A stretch of 60,114 nt of DNA from Bacteroidota bacterium. GTDB taxonomy: Bacteria > Bacteroidota > Bacteroidia > Flavobacteriales > Weeksellaceae. Positions 42,844 to 51,227 of the stretch are shown piece by piece. The stretch is taken from NCBI GenBank assembly GCA_023457935.1, contig JAEXBA010000028.1, positions 1-60,114 on the forward strand, written 5' to 3'. The notes beneath the pieces were generated by a model. It ran no database searches, had not been told where the DNA came from, and saw nothing but the letters and a program-made list of their open reading frames with translations. Each line of letters begins with the position of its first letter. The first letter of the stretch is position 1. The translations under genes and the position numbers were made by a program.

Positions 42844-42866
42844 CCGCTCAGCAGAGCGGTTTTTTT
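42844..42866 (+). terminator. Terminator of lipoprotein paralogue 1
   Basis: CCGCTC/GAGCGG (42844-42849/42854-42859), loop AGCA, then T7. Confidence 0.8.
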
Positions 42867-42873
42867 ATGCTTT

Positions 42874-42881
42874 TAACTTTG
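42874..42881 (+). promoter_or_regulatory. -7 element of lipoprotein paralogue 2
   Basis: TAACTTTG, 42 bp before the ATG at 42924. Confidence 0.45.
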
Positions 42882-42923
42882 GTATCGGTTTTGAATCTAA
42901 TCGGAAGAAAAAATCAATAAAAA

Positions 42924-43715
42924 ATGATCAGAAAAATCGGACTTTGGGTTTCTGCTGCAGCGCTTGTACTTGTACAGTCGTGTTCAGTAAACACCGAAAC
43001 CACCTATTATAAGGATTCCGCAACAAGTATGGAATCAAAACTTCTCATGGACCAAAGCATGCTTACTTTTATGAACATGAGCGGACAGACTTCTATGGGA
43101 AGCGGAATGCCGAATCTTAAAGAACTTCCTACCGAATGGAAAAGCCTTTATGATATTCAAAAAGACGGAAAAATTGTTTTGAATTCCAAAGATGCAGCAC
43201 CACTGAAAAAACTCTTCCTTAAAGTAAACAAAAGCCAGGGTGATATTTCCGGACTTTCACTGAAATACGATAAACTGATGCCCGGTGAAATCGCTGAACT
43301 TCTTTCCCAAAGCAAAGAACTCAAAAGAATTCCGCTGATGGATGCCGCAAGATGGAACGGAAACACCCTTACCATTGACACTGAAAAATTCAATTCGGCA
43401 GAATTTCTTTCACAGATCGGGGAAAATGCCGGCGTGAATGATCCCGTTTCCAAACCGATGTCAAAATCTGATTCTGTAGCGGCTTACGGACGCCAAATGG
43501 CGCAGGGAATGGTTGGAATGCTGAAAATGTTCAACATGAACTACAAAACAACCATGAAGTTTCAGAAACCGATTAAAAGCATTACCGGTAAGCACGATTT
43601 TGTGAAACAGATTGACAGCAAGACAGTGGAAATCAACGTCAACACAAAAGATCTGCTGGATGAAAACCACAGGTTTACCAACAAAGACAGTAAAATTATT
43701 GTTACTACTGAATAA
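42924..43715 (+). CDS. Lipoprotein of unknown function (paralogue 2)
   Basis: 263 residues, lipobox LVQSC (Cys near 16) followed by SVNTETTYYKDSATSMES, similar to paralogue 1. The C-terminal block KSITGKHDFVKQIDSKTVEI and the end FTNKDSKIIVTTE match the neighbour. The central part differs more. No catalytic motif is seen. Followed by a strong bidirectional terminator. Confidence 0.8.
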   Translation: MIRKIGLWVSAAALVLVQSCSVNTETTYYKDSATSMESKLLMDQSMLTFMNMSGQTSMGSGMPNLKELPTEWKSLYDIQKDGKIVLNSKDAAPLKKLFLKVNKSQGDISGLSLKYDKLMPGEIAELLSQSKELKRIPLMDAARWNGNTLTIDTEKFNSAEFLSQIGENAGVNDPVSKPMSKSDSVAAYGRQMAQGMVGMLKMFNMNYKTTMKFQKPIKSITGKHDFVKQIDSKTVEINVNTKDLLDENHRFTNKDSKIIVTTE

Positions 43716-43734
43716 TTACCTTCAGACTAAATAA

Positions 43735-43768
43735 AAACGAGCCGGCTCAGATTTGAGCCGGCTCGTTT
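43735..43768. terminator. Bidirectional terminator between convergent genes
   Basis: A perfect 15-bp stem AAACGAGCCGGCTCA/TGAGCCGGCTCGTTT with a 4-nt loop. A/T runs on both sides serve the lipoprotein gene (+) and serS (-). Confidence 0.92.
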
Positions 43769-43786
43769 ATTTTAGATTATTATTCT

Positions 43787-45055
43787 TTAACTGATAACCT
43801 CGAAACGCGCATATTCCGCAATTTTCTTTGGCAGTTTAATGCCTTCCTCAGTCTGGTTATTTTCAAGCAAAGCAGCCATAATTCTTGGAAGTGCCATTGC
43901 TGAACCGTTCAGCGTATGAACAAGCTGTGTTTTTCCGTCTGCTTTATAACGGCATTTCAGACGGTTTGCCTGGAAATTTTCAAAATTGGAAACCGAAGAA
44001 ACTTCAAGCCATTTTTCCTGAGCCGCGCTCCAGACTTCAAAGTCATACGTCATTGCAGAAGTGAAACCCATGTCACCGCCGCAAAGTCTTAAAATCCGGA
44101 AAGGCAGTTCAAGTTCGGTAAGAATTCCTTTTACATGTTCCACCATTTCTTCCAGTGCAGCGTAAGAATTCTCAGGTTTTTCAATCCGGACAATTTCCAC
44201 TTTTTCAAACTGGTGAAGGCGGTTCAAACCTCGCACATGAGCGCCGTAACTTCCCGCTTCTCTTCTGTAACACTGTGAAAAAGCTGTGTTTTTAACGGGA
44301 AAATCCTTTTCTCCAAGGATAACATCACGGTAAATATTGGTTACGGGAACTTCAGCGGTTGGTATCAGATAGAGATTGTCTTCATTCACGAAATACATCT
44401 GCCCTTCCTTATCCGGAAGCTGTCCCGTACCGTAGCCGGAAGCTTCGTTGACAACATGTGGCGGATTTACTTCAAGGTAACCTCTGTCGGTATTGTAATC
44501 CAGGAAATACTGAACCAAAGCCCTCTGAAGGCGCGCCCCTTTTCCAAGATAAACCGGAAAACCGGCACCGGCAATCTTTACGCCCAGTTCAAAATCAATC
44601 AGGTTGTACTTTTTTGCCAGTTCCCAGTGCGGAATATTTCCTTCGCCCAAACCGTGCACTTCATGCGACTGATAAACAATTTCATTATCATCAGCAGAAG
44701 TTCCTGGAACCACTTTGTCGTAAGGAATATTGGGAATAAGGTACAGTATATTCTGAAGTTTTGTTTCTATCTCAGGTTTCTGCTCCTCCAGTTCTTTTAT
44801 TCTTCCGGAAAACTCAGCAGTTTTGGATTTTGCAGATTCGGCTTCATCCTTTTTTCCTTCTTTCATGAGAATACCGATTTCTTTCGAAATTTTGTTCTTT
44901 TCGGCATTCAGATTATCCAGTTCAACCTGAATTTTTCTGCGCTCTTCATCCAAAGCAATTGCTTCATCCACCAGTTCAGGATTTTTGAAATTTCTTTTCT
45001 GCAATCCTTCCAGCACGCGGTTTTTATTCTCGCGTAAAAAATTAACCTGTAACAT
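43787..45055 (-). CDS. serS: Seryl-tRNA synthetase
   Basis: 422 residues, class II synthetase charging tRNA-Ser and tRNA-Sec. The N-terminal coiled-coil arm (about 30-100) binds the long variable arm of tRNA. Motif 2 is FSQCYRREAGSYGAHVRGLNR and motif 3 is LNGSAMALPRIMAALLENNQ, both complete. The ATG at 45055 (MLQVNFLRENKNRV) is the standard N-terminus; an upstream in-frame TTG at 45097 lies in the leader hairpin and is rejected. Confidence 0.97.
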   Translation of the reverse strand: MLQVNFLRENKNRVLEGLQKRNFKNPELVDEAIALDEERRKIQVELDNLNAEKNKISKEIGILMKEGKKDEAESAKSKTAEFSGRIKELEEQKPEIETKLQNILYLIPNIPYDKVVPGTSADDNEIVYQSHEVHGLGEGNIPHWELAKKYNLIDFELGVKIAGAGFPVYLGKGARLQRALVQYFLDYNTDRGYLEVNPPHVVNEASGYGTGQLPDKEGQMYFVNEDNLYLIPTAEVPVTNIYRDVILGEKDFPVKNTAFSQCYRREAGSYGAHVRGLNRLHQFEKVEIVRIEKPENSYAALEEMVEHVKGILTELELPFRILRLCGGDMGFTSAMTYDFEVWSAAQEKWLEVSSVSNFENFQANRLKCRYKADGKTQLVHTLNGSAMALPRIMAALLENNQTEEGIKLPKKIAEYARFEVIS

Positions 45056-45083
45056 AAAAGTTTGATGTTTAAAATAAGTACAG

Positions 45084-45103
45084 ATTTCGGCAAGCACCGA
45101 AAT
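45084..45103 (-). other. Leader hairpin of serS
   Basis: ATTTCGG/CCGAAAT (7 bp, 6-nt loop) in the about 60-nt leader between the predicted transcript start and the serS ATG. No T run follows. Not a T-box as far as can be seen. Confidence 0.35.
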
Positions 45104-45120
45104 TTTTCTTAAATCTCCGA

Positions 45121-45128
45121 CAAATTTA
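45121..45128 (-). promoter_or_regulatory. -7 element of serS
   Basis: TAAATTTG on the minus strand, 66 bp upstream of the ATG. Confidence 0.5.
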
Positions 45129-45133
45129 CGGAT

Positions 45134-45637
45134 TTATTTATGGATTCTGATGATATTGGGCTCTCCCGATACTTTAGTGAAAACCAAATTACCGTTATAG
45201 TACGCTTCGCTGAGCTCGAAGACTTCCGGAGTGAATCTGTAGTTGAGAATCAGGGTATCACGGGTCGTCATAAAAGTGGTATCTGTTTTCTTTTTTCTGA
45301 GATTGAGCGCAATCTTACTCTGTAAAGTTTTGTTGTAAGTATCTACAGAATCCAAAGTAATTCTCCTCGCTCCCGCGACATAATACATGTAATGAACCGT
45401 ATCGGAATCCTTTTTATTCTGAAAGCTTACAGGCGAATTATCCAGATTACCGTAAATATCATTGAAAGCCGTCTGTGTGTAGGCGCCGGGAATATTGGAA
45501 TTCAGCATATCAATCCCCGCCGAATCAATGTAAAGATTCAGTACCTGATCTACACGCTGCAGCCCTTCATCGTCTTTTCTGCAGGCAAGTACTGCAAAAA
45601 TTCCAAAAAATAAGAGGGCAATAAGATTTCGGTTCAT
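45134..45637 (-). CDS. Lipoprotein of unknown function
   Basis: 167 residues, signal peptide with lipobox VLACR (Cys 19) followed by KDDEGLQRVDQVLNLYIDSA. The mature part is mostly charged and beta-prone, with LNYRFTPEVFELSEAYYNGN near the end. I recognise no family. It is 16 bp downstream of the flippase gene on the same strand, so it may belong to the glycan module. Confidence 0.75.
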   Translation of the reverse strand: MNRNLIALLFFGIFAVLACRKDDEGLQRVDQVLNLYIDSAGIDMLNSNIPGAYTQTAFNDIYGNLDNSPVSFQNKKDSDTVHYMYYVAGARRITLDSVDTYNKTLQSKIALNLRKKKTDTTFMTTRDTLILNYRFTPEVFELSEAYYNGNLVFTKVSGEPNIIRIHK

Positions 45638-45653
45638 GTGGCAAAGATAAAAA

Positions 45654-46895
45654 TTACGGCAAACTTCGAAGGTATCTGAAAAAATAAATCATCAGAAGCA
45701 AACCGTTTGTCAGCATAGTGATACCTAATGCAACCGCCATACCGACTTCTGAATAACGAGGAACAAGAATCAGTCCCAATATTATCGCAAGAGCAACAGA
45801 AACAGCTGAAACCAGCGTATTAACCTTCATCCTGCCGACTGCCGAGAGCATGTTTCCATAGAGATTCCGGAACAGGATATTAAGAAGAAATGCACCGGCA
45901 AGAACAACAAAAATCAAAGAACTGTCCGTATATTTTTCTGCAAAAAACAAATTCAGGATCTCCAGTCGGAAGAAATAAATTAAAACGAAAATTACAACAG
46001 TTACAGGAATAAAAATCCTGTAATAGTTGGCAATATAATTTTTCAGATACGCGCTGTCCCGAAAATTTTTGGCTAAAACGGGGAAATCGGTCTGCATACA
46101 AACCAGTGCGAGAAAAGTAAGATTAGCCGGAATCAGCAGAGCGACTTTGTAGCTGGCAACTGCATTTTCGTTCATTAAAAAACCCAGTAAAACCACATCA
46201 ACCGCAAACAAAGCGTCCGAAAGCAAAGTGGTTCCTGCGGTATGAAAGGCATAATTCCAAAGTTCTTTTCTCTGAAACCTGAAGCAACCCGTTACAACCA
46301 TTTTCCTCCGTAGCCATAGAAGCGACAAAAAAGGTGTAACAGCCATCGCAAAAAGATAGCCGATAATCCCGAAATAATACGTGAAGATAAGCACAGAAAG
46401 CAGCCCGAAAATATTAATGATATTTGTACTGCGCGCAAACTCCCGGTTATTACCGGAAATACGCAGCCATGTGTGGATATGATTTTGAAAAAACACTCCA
46501 ACGAGCCTTACGCCAAAAAATAAAAACAGAATAATAATATCCTCGAATTTATTTACAAAAAAAAGCGAACAAAGCAGAAAGAGTAATGTTACAGCTAGAT
46601 GATAATAAAATCCCTTTTTTAAAAGATAAGCGGAAACCGCATTCTTCTCATCCGCAGTTTCTCCAATGGAACCAAAACGCAGCAGGCTTTGGTAGCTTCC
46701 AAGCCCTGACGATGATGCGAAAACGGCAAAAACTGATGCCACGAGACTAATTTTTCCAAATTCGTTTTCCGGAAGAAGCCGGATAATGAAAACGGATGTT
46801 AGAAAAGCACAGATTTTCCCGATAAGCAACGCCATAAAAATATGCTGACCCTTATTTCGCAGGAAATCGCGGAAAAACTGCTTTAAACTTTTCAT
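45654..46895 (-). CDS. Polysaccharide flippase (Wzx/MurJ-superfamily)
   Basis: 413 residues with about twelve hydrophobic segments and few charged loops, typical of MOP-superfamily polysaccharide flippases (SLKQFFRDFLRNKGQHIFMALLIGKI start, then LPENEFGKISLVASVFA). It would flip lipid-linked sugar units across the inner membrane. The ATG at 46895 is used; it lies 1 bp after the stop of the asparagine-synthase-like gene. A longer open frame begins inside that gene and is rejected. Confidence 0.87.
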   Translation of the reverse strand: MKSLKQFFRDFLRNKGQHIFMALLIGKICAFLTSVFIIRLLPENEFGKISLVASVFAVFASSSGLGSYQSLLRFGSIGETADEKNAVSAYLLKKGFYYHLAVTLLFLLCSLFFVNKFEDIIILFLFFGVRLVGVFFQNHIHTWLRISGNNREFARSTNIINIFGLLSVLIFTYYFGIIGYLFAMAVTPFLSLLWLRRKMVVTGCFRFQRKELWNYAFHTAGTTLLSDALFAVDVVLLGFLMNENAVASYKVALLIPANLTFLALVCMQTDFPVLAKNFRDSAYLKNYIANYYRIFIPVTVVIFVLIYFFRLEILNLFFAEKYTDSSLIFVVLAGAFLLNILFRNLYGNMLSAVGRMKVNTLVSAVSVALAIILGLILVPRYSEVGMAVALGITMLTNGLLLMIYFFRYLRSLP

Positions 46896-46896
46896 C

Positions 46897-48546
46897 TTAA
46901 AAGAACAGTTTGAATATAGATAAAACATTCACAGCCAAAGATTTACTGTGGAAATCTTTCTGGGAAAATAAAAACTCAACATCCTTTTTTAGTTCCGGAT
47001 ACTTTTCGATTCGGAAAATATTTTCATCAAAATAATTCTGATAATACTTCTGAATTTCAGGACTTTGCGAAAAATAAAACTGATACGGATACATGCTGGA
47101 ACGGAAAGGTTTCTGCAAAACTTTGTCATTCCATTTCGTGAAAATCCGTTTTTTCACTTTATCGCCAAAAGCTGTTTTCCACGCTGCATTTGGCTTCATC
47201 ATCGTTCTTTCCCATTGATATTCTGTGGCTTCAGGAAGATGTTTTGCAATCCATTCGAGATAAAAACGGTGATTGAATTTCCATTTCTCCGGCAAACTGA
47301 GCGAAAATGTCAGAAAATCTTTCATCATAAACGGCGAAGTATGAAAGGCACTCTGCTGAAAAACTTTTGCGCCCAAAACAGTTCGGTTATACGCAACATT
47401 TCGTAAAAGGAACAGTTCCTCTGTTTCGTATTTGGAAATTATTTGATTGAGTTCAGTTTCAATTTTTGGTAAAAATTCCCTTCTGTTGACAATCTTAAAA
47501 TGTGTCGGTTTTTTTCTTTGCGGAACGGTATTGAATCCGCCCAAAATTCCGTCTCCAATCTGTCCGCTGTGGAAAATTCCGAAATTGTTTCCGTTCAGAT
47601 TTTCAGTTGCATATTTCACGTGAATTCCACCGGTAAAATGACCGCTGCCTTCGGAAATCTTGGTCACTTCATCAATATATTTCAAAAACGAACCGCCGTC
47701 TAAAGCCACAAACTGAAACGGAATTTTGAAATCTTCAGCAATTTTTCGGGCAATGGTCTCATCAAGATAGCCCGACTGCGAAAAACACAGAAAAGAATCC
47801 GGTTTCTGTCCGTTTTTCATCGCGTAAAAGGCTGCAACCCGACTGTCCAAACCGCCGCTTAAAAGTGTAAGATGATTTCTTCCAAGTTCGCTGTCTTTTT
47901 CGTACTCGTCTTTTACTGCGTTACCAAAAATTTCGTGCGCTGTATCCAAAGCTGAATCTTTAGAACCGGAAAAATAACTATCTGTTTTTACTTCAAAATA
48001 AAACTCACGTTTAAACTGTAAACAATCAGTATCTATCGTCAGAAATTCGCCATCAAAAAGTTTGTAGACATTCTGAAGAACGGTTTGATCTTCAAGGATA
48101 TTCACGCAGACCAAAATCTGATACAATGCACTCAGATTCGGCTCGGTGGAAATATTATTTTTTTTGAGAGTTTCATTAAGTCGAACCAAACTGGAATCAA
48201 TAAAAATTCCTGCACAATTCTGTGTGAAATAAACACTTTGCGTCGCGACAGGATTGGTAAAGGCAGCTATCTTTTTATTCTTCTTGTCATAAATAAATCC
48301 ACGGAATTCACCTTCCAGATCATTGAGCAAAAGAGAATTTTTCTGAGTGAAAAGTTTTGCAATGAGAGACGGAAAATCTTTGGCTTGATGCTGATTGAGG
48401 AGCTTTATTCGGTTGAGAATAATTCCTTCAATTAAAATCAGAACCTCATCATTTTCAAACTTAAAACTGTCGTTTCCGGAACGGAAAAAATTTTCGTACT
48501 GAACTTTACCTTCAGAAATATGCAAAGAAAATCCTTCCTGAATCAT
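46897..48546 (-). CDS. Asparagine-synthase-like protein without glutaminase nucleophile
   Basis: 549 residues. The C-terminal domain has the PP-loop SGGLDSR (about 230) and other ATP-pyrophosphatase blocks (SFLCFSQSGYLDETIARKIAEDF). The N-terminal Ntn-type domain is recognisable (LEGEFRGFIYDKKNKKIAAF near 75-95), but residue 2 is Ile, not Cys, so glutamine hydrolysis is not expected. Such proteins in polysaccharide clusters are thought to amidate or otherwise modify sugar acids; that is inference. Overlaps the GT4 gene by 4 bp and is followed after 1 bp by the flippase. Confidence 0.83.
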   Translation of the reverse strand: MIQEGFSLHISEGKVQYENFFRSGNDSFKFENDEVLILIEGIILNRIKLLNQHQAKDFPSLIAKLFTQKNSLLLNDLEGEFRGFIYDKKNKKIAAFTNPVATQSVYFTQNCAGIFIDSSLVRLNETLKKNNISTEPNLSALYQILVCVNILEDQTVLQNVYKLFDGEFLTIDTDCLQFKREFYFEVKTDSYFSGSKDSALDTAHEIFGNAVKDEYEKDSELGRNHLTLLSGGLDSRVAAFYAMKNGQKPDSFLCFSQSGYLDETIARKIAEDFKIPFQFVALDGGSFLKYIDEVTKISEGSGHFTGGIHVKYATENLNGNNFGIFHSGQIGDGILGGFNTVPQRKKPTHFKIVNRREFLPKIETELNQIISKYETEELFLLRNVAYNRTVLGAKVFQQSAFHTSPFMMKDFLTFSLSLPEKWKFNHRFYLEWIAKHLPEATEYQWERTMMKPNAAWKTAFGDKVKKRIFTKWNDKVLQKPFRSSMYPYQFYFSQSPEIQKYYQNYFDENIFRIEKYPELKKDVEFLFSQKDFHSKSLAVNVLSIFKLFF

Positions 48547-49670
48547 TTCTGTAAAACTTCTCGATAGACTTCTGTAAACTGTTGTGCGATTGCTTGCTGC
48601 GCGAAAGTTTTTTCAGCGTAAGCAACAAATTCATTTGCGGCAGGAACTTCTGTGTTTTTCAGAATGCCTTTCATAGCTTCTTCCAAAAGATTTTCATCCG
48701 GCTCGTTCAAAAGAATCCCGAAATTTTTCGGAAAAAACTCCGCAATTCCACCTACTTTCGTTGAAATCACCTGAATTCCGCTCGAAAAAGCTTCCGCAAT
48801 AACGCACGGTTGATTTTCATCGTCACTGAAGAGAATAAAACAGTCGGACTGTTTCATCATTTCAGCAATTTTCTCAATTGGCTGAATCGGAAAGATTTCA
48901 ATTCTGTCAGAAAACGAGGAGTTTTCTGACAGATTTTTAAGAAGTTCAATATTTCCGTCACCGCCAATTTTAAGTTTAAACCGAAAACCTTGGTTTAAGA
49001 GTTTCAGGGCAACTCTCAGAATTTTTTCAGCATTCTTTCGCGGAATCAAATTTGAAACATGAATAAATGTGAATTCACTGTTCGGCGTTTCTTTCGGGGA
49101 AAACAGCTTAGTATTTACCACATTCGGAATGACTTTCATTGGCGTCGTAATTCCGATATTTTTTAACCCGGCTTCAAGATCTTTGCTCACCGGTAAAATT
49201 TTTGAAGCCTGATTGCCGATAATTTTTGCAGTGAACTTTACCGATTTCGATGTAATATTTTCATTGATTTTTCTGAGTGCCGTCCAGTGTTCAGTCACCA
49301 CAAAAGGAATACTGAATTTTTTCTTCAGATACACCGCGAAAAACATATTGTTGTGCAAAACATTGGCGTGAACCAAATCCGGCTTGTTCATCAACGAAAA
49401 ACCTTTCTTATAAGCCAACATTCTTCGCGTAAAGTTTACAACCGGATTGTTCGTGTTCTTATAATAAACAGTCAGCGTTCGGATTCCGTTGACAGTTCTG
49501 TCATCGAAAATAAAATTTTCCTGCTGGTTAAAATCGCCGATTGCATGAAGAATTTCCACGTCGTTCAGCAAAGAAACTGCTTCTGCGTGGCGCTGTACAA
49601 AATTGCCGTTGGTTGGCTCCAGTTTGTTGGGAAACCACGATGAAATAAAAAGTACTTTTATTCTGCTCAA
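48543..49670 (-). CDS. GT4-type glycosyltransferase
   Basis: 375 residues, GT-B fold. The N-terminal domain has FISSWFPNKLEPTNGNFVQRHAEA; the nucleotide-sugar-binding domain has FIHVSNLIPRKNAEKILRVA (about 205-224) and the EX7E-type motif QPCVIAEAFSSGIQVISTKVGG (about 285-305). It adds a sugar to a growing glycan in the cytoplasm. First gene of the module; the methyltransferase gene diverges from it. Confidence 0.9.
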   Translation of the reverse strand: MSRIKVLFISSWFPNKLEPTNGNFVQRHAEAVSLLNDVEILHAIGDFNQQENFIFDDRTVNGIRTLTVYYKNTNNPVVNFTRRMLAYKKGFSLMNKPDLVHANVLHNNMFFAVYLKKKFSIPFVVTEHWTALRKINENITSKSVKFTAKIIGNQASKILPVSKDLEAGLKNIGITTPMKVIPNVVNTKLFSPKETPNSEFTFIHVSNLIPRKNAEKILRVALKLLNQGFRFKLKIGGDGNIELLKNLSENSSFSDRIEIFPIQPIEKIAEMMKQSDCFILFSDDENQPCVIAEAFSSGIQVISTKVGGIAEFFPKNFGILLNEPDENLLEEAMKGILKNTEVPAANEFVAYAEKTFAQQAIAQQFTEVYREVLQK

Positions 49671-49684
49671 AATTTCTGTTATCT

Positions 49685-49692
49685 TATCTTTG
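49685..49692 (+). promoter_or_regulatory. -7 element of the methyltransferase gene
   Basis: TATCTTTG, 30 bp before the ATG at 49722. Confidence 0.5.
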
Positions 49693-49721
49693 TATTTCTA
49701 CATGACTAATGTACAGGTACG

Positions 49722-50537
49722 ATGATTTCAAAAAGCAAAAAACTAATTTCATTTCTTAAAACCGTTCTCCGGGAGCCAAGTTTAATCAATATTATTTTGC
49801 ATGACAACGACGTACAGCAAGGCATATTTCAACAAAAATACCAAAAAATAACTGCTTTACCCCAAATCAAAATAAAAGATTTAACAGAGGGTTATTCGTC
49901 TGAAGTTGTAAGTTTTCTTCTTGACGGAAGCTCGCTTATTACTGACCTTCAGCTGCTTACCGCTCTTGCATCCAGAAAGGAAGTTTCGTCCTACTTTGAA
50001 ATCGGCACATGGCGCGGCGAAAGTGTCTACAATGTTGCAGGTATTCTGAACGACTGTACAACACTGAATCTCTCTGCTGAAGAAATAAAAGCCCGTGGTT
50101 GGAGCGCTGAATATGCTGAGCAACATGCGGTTCTTTCTTCAGAAAATCCTAAAATTCTGCATCTCGAAGGAAACACCGAAACTTTTGATTTCAACAAGCT
50201 GAACAGAAAGTACGACCTGATTTTTATTGATGGCGATCACAGCTATGAAATGGTAAAAAATGACACCGAAAAAGTGTTCAGGCATTTGGTTCACGAGAAT
50301 TCTATTGTGGTGTGGCACGATTACGCGTACAGTCCGCAGAAAATACGGTATGAAGTCTTCAGGGCGATACTGGATGCTCTGAAACCCGAAAACCATCAGT
50401 TTCTGTATCATCCGGAAAATACAATGTGTGCCGTTTTCTACAAAGGAAAGATTGTGACCTCGCAGTTTGACACAATGAAATTTCCTGATAAGATTTTCGA
50501 AATCAGCATAAAAGAAAAATCCTTTCCTACAGGGTAA
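49722..50537 (+). CDS. Class I SAM-dependent methyltransferase
   Basis: 271 residues; Rossmann motif I is SYFEIGTWRGESVYNVAGIL (near 90-110), motif II is KYDLIFIDGDHSYEMVKNDTE (about 164-185), followed by NSIVVWHDYAYSP. It matches the Methyltransf_24 type often found with surface-glycan genes. The N-terminal about 85 residues (LISFLKTVLREPSLINIILHD) have no clear domain. It diverges from the glycosyltransferase and may methylate a sugar; the substrate is unknown. Confidence 0.85.
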   Translation: MISKSKKLISFLKTVLREPSLINIILHDNDVQQGIFQQKYQKITALPQIKIKDLTEGYSSEVVSFLLDGSSLITDLQLLTALASRKEVSSYFEIGTWRGESVYNVAGILNDCTTLNLSAEEIKARGWSAEYAEQHAVLSSENPKILHLEGNTETFDFNKLNRKYDLIFIDGDHSYEMVKNDTEKVFRHLVHENSIVVWHDYAYSPQKIRYEVFRAILDALKPENHQFLYHPENTMCAVFYKGKIVTSQFDTMKFPDKIFEISIKEKSFPTG

Positions 50538-50564
50538 AAAAGGACGTTTATTTAATCTGTAAAT

Positions 50565-51056
50565 CTAGTTGATGTAACTTCCGGCCCAGCTTCTTTTCAG
50601 TGGTAACAGAAAATCTGAAAGAAATGCCACATAAGTATCTTTTGAAAAATCAAAAACCTCAATATCCTGTGATACTGTGCCTTCTTTCAGGCCTTTACGG
50701 AAATCCTGAAGTTTCATGGTTTTTACCTCACCATCTTCAATAAAGCTCGCTTTCATTCTGTCAAAAAGGCCAAGTTCAAATTCAGAATCCAGTTCTCTCA
50801 TCAGCCCGGAAAGTGTATCGATAGAACAGCCCGAAGCTGCCTCTTTTTCTTCGTCTACCGCAATAACGATAAACTGATTTTTTTCTATTTTAAACGATGC
50901 GGAAAGCGGTTTTCCGTGTGCTGCCCAGGTAGCAAGAAAATCATAGAGCTTTTCTGTAATTACTTTGCTTTCTTTTGCTGTAAACGGCCTCGATGCAGGA
51001 TAAATGATTACCCTGAAATCGTTGGTTTCCACTATGCTTGATTCTTCAATTTTCAT
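50565..51056 (-). CDS. Conserved protein of unknown function
   Basis: 163 residues, no signal peptide, no membrane segment. Conserved-looking blocks are AAHGKPLSASFKIEKNQFIV, IAVDEEKEAASGCSID (a Cys between Gly and Ser) and LFDRMKASFIEDGEV. Relatives in flavobacteria are sometimes labelled "ABC transporter ATPase", but there is no Walker A or B motif, so that label is unsupported. It is the last gene of the MCE/Fe-S operon; its ATG lies inside the end of the small frameshifted gene, suggesting coupling. Confidence 0.82.
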   Translation of the reverse strand: MKIEESSIVETNDFRVIIYPASRPFTAKESKVITEKLYDFLATWAAHGKPLSASFKIEKNQFIVIAVDEEKEAASGCSIDTLSGLMRELDSEFELGLFDRMKASFIEDGEVKTMKLQDFRKGLKEGTVSQDIEVFDFSKDTYVAFLSDFLLPLKRSWAGSYIN

Positions 51057-51224
51057 TTGTTTTCGTCTGTTTTCTCATTGACATTATCGCTAAAAAAATA
51101 AGACATGCACTGGAAATATTTCTGAAAATCCTGCCTGTATCAAACTCCCATCCATAAAAAATGAGATCAATAATAAGCAGAACCGCGCTGAAAAAAACAG
51201 AAACTTCGCAGTACTTTTATACAT
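51046..51224 (-). pseudogene. Small membrane protein gene split by a T7 run (frameshift or recoding)
   Basis: The ATG at 51224 follows the Fe-S gene's stop by 3 bp and opens MYKSTAKFLFF. At a run of seven T on the minus strand (51197-51191) the frame becomes poor (SARFCLLLISFF) and stops near 51090. Shifted by -1 at the T run, the frame continues FSAVLLIIDLIFYGWEFD, then TGRIFRNISSACLIFLAIM and a basic tail, ending at 51046. This yields a 59-residue protein with two membrane helices that overlaps the next ATG by 11 bp. TTTTTTT is a canonical slippery heptamer. It may be programmed frameshifting, transcriptional slippage, a real mutation, or a homopolymer error. Confidence 0.65.
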
Positions 51225-51227
51225 TTT

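Noticed and set aside
45056..45097. Upstream TTG start for serS
   Set aside because: The extra 14 residues are not part of SerS and lie in the leader hairpin; MLQVNFLRENK is the usual start.
46896..46928. Longer start for the flippase
   Set aside because: It would lie in the end of the preceding gene; the ATG at 46895, one base after that stop, fits operon packing.
50565..51056. ABC transporter ATPase label often attached to this family
   Set aside because: No Walker A, Walker B or signature motif can be found.
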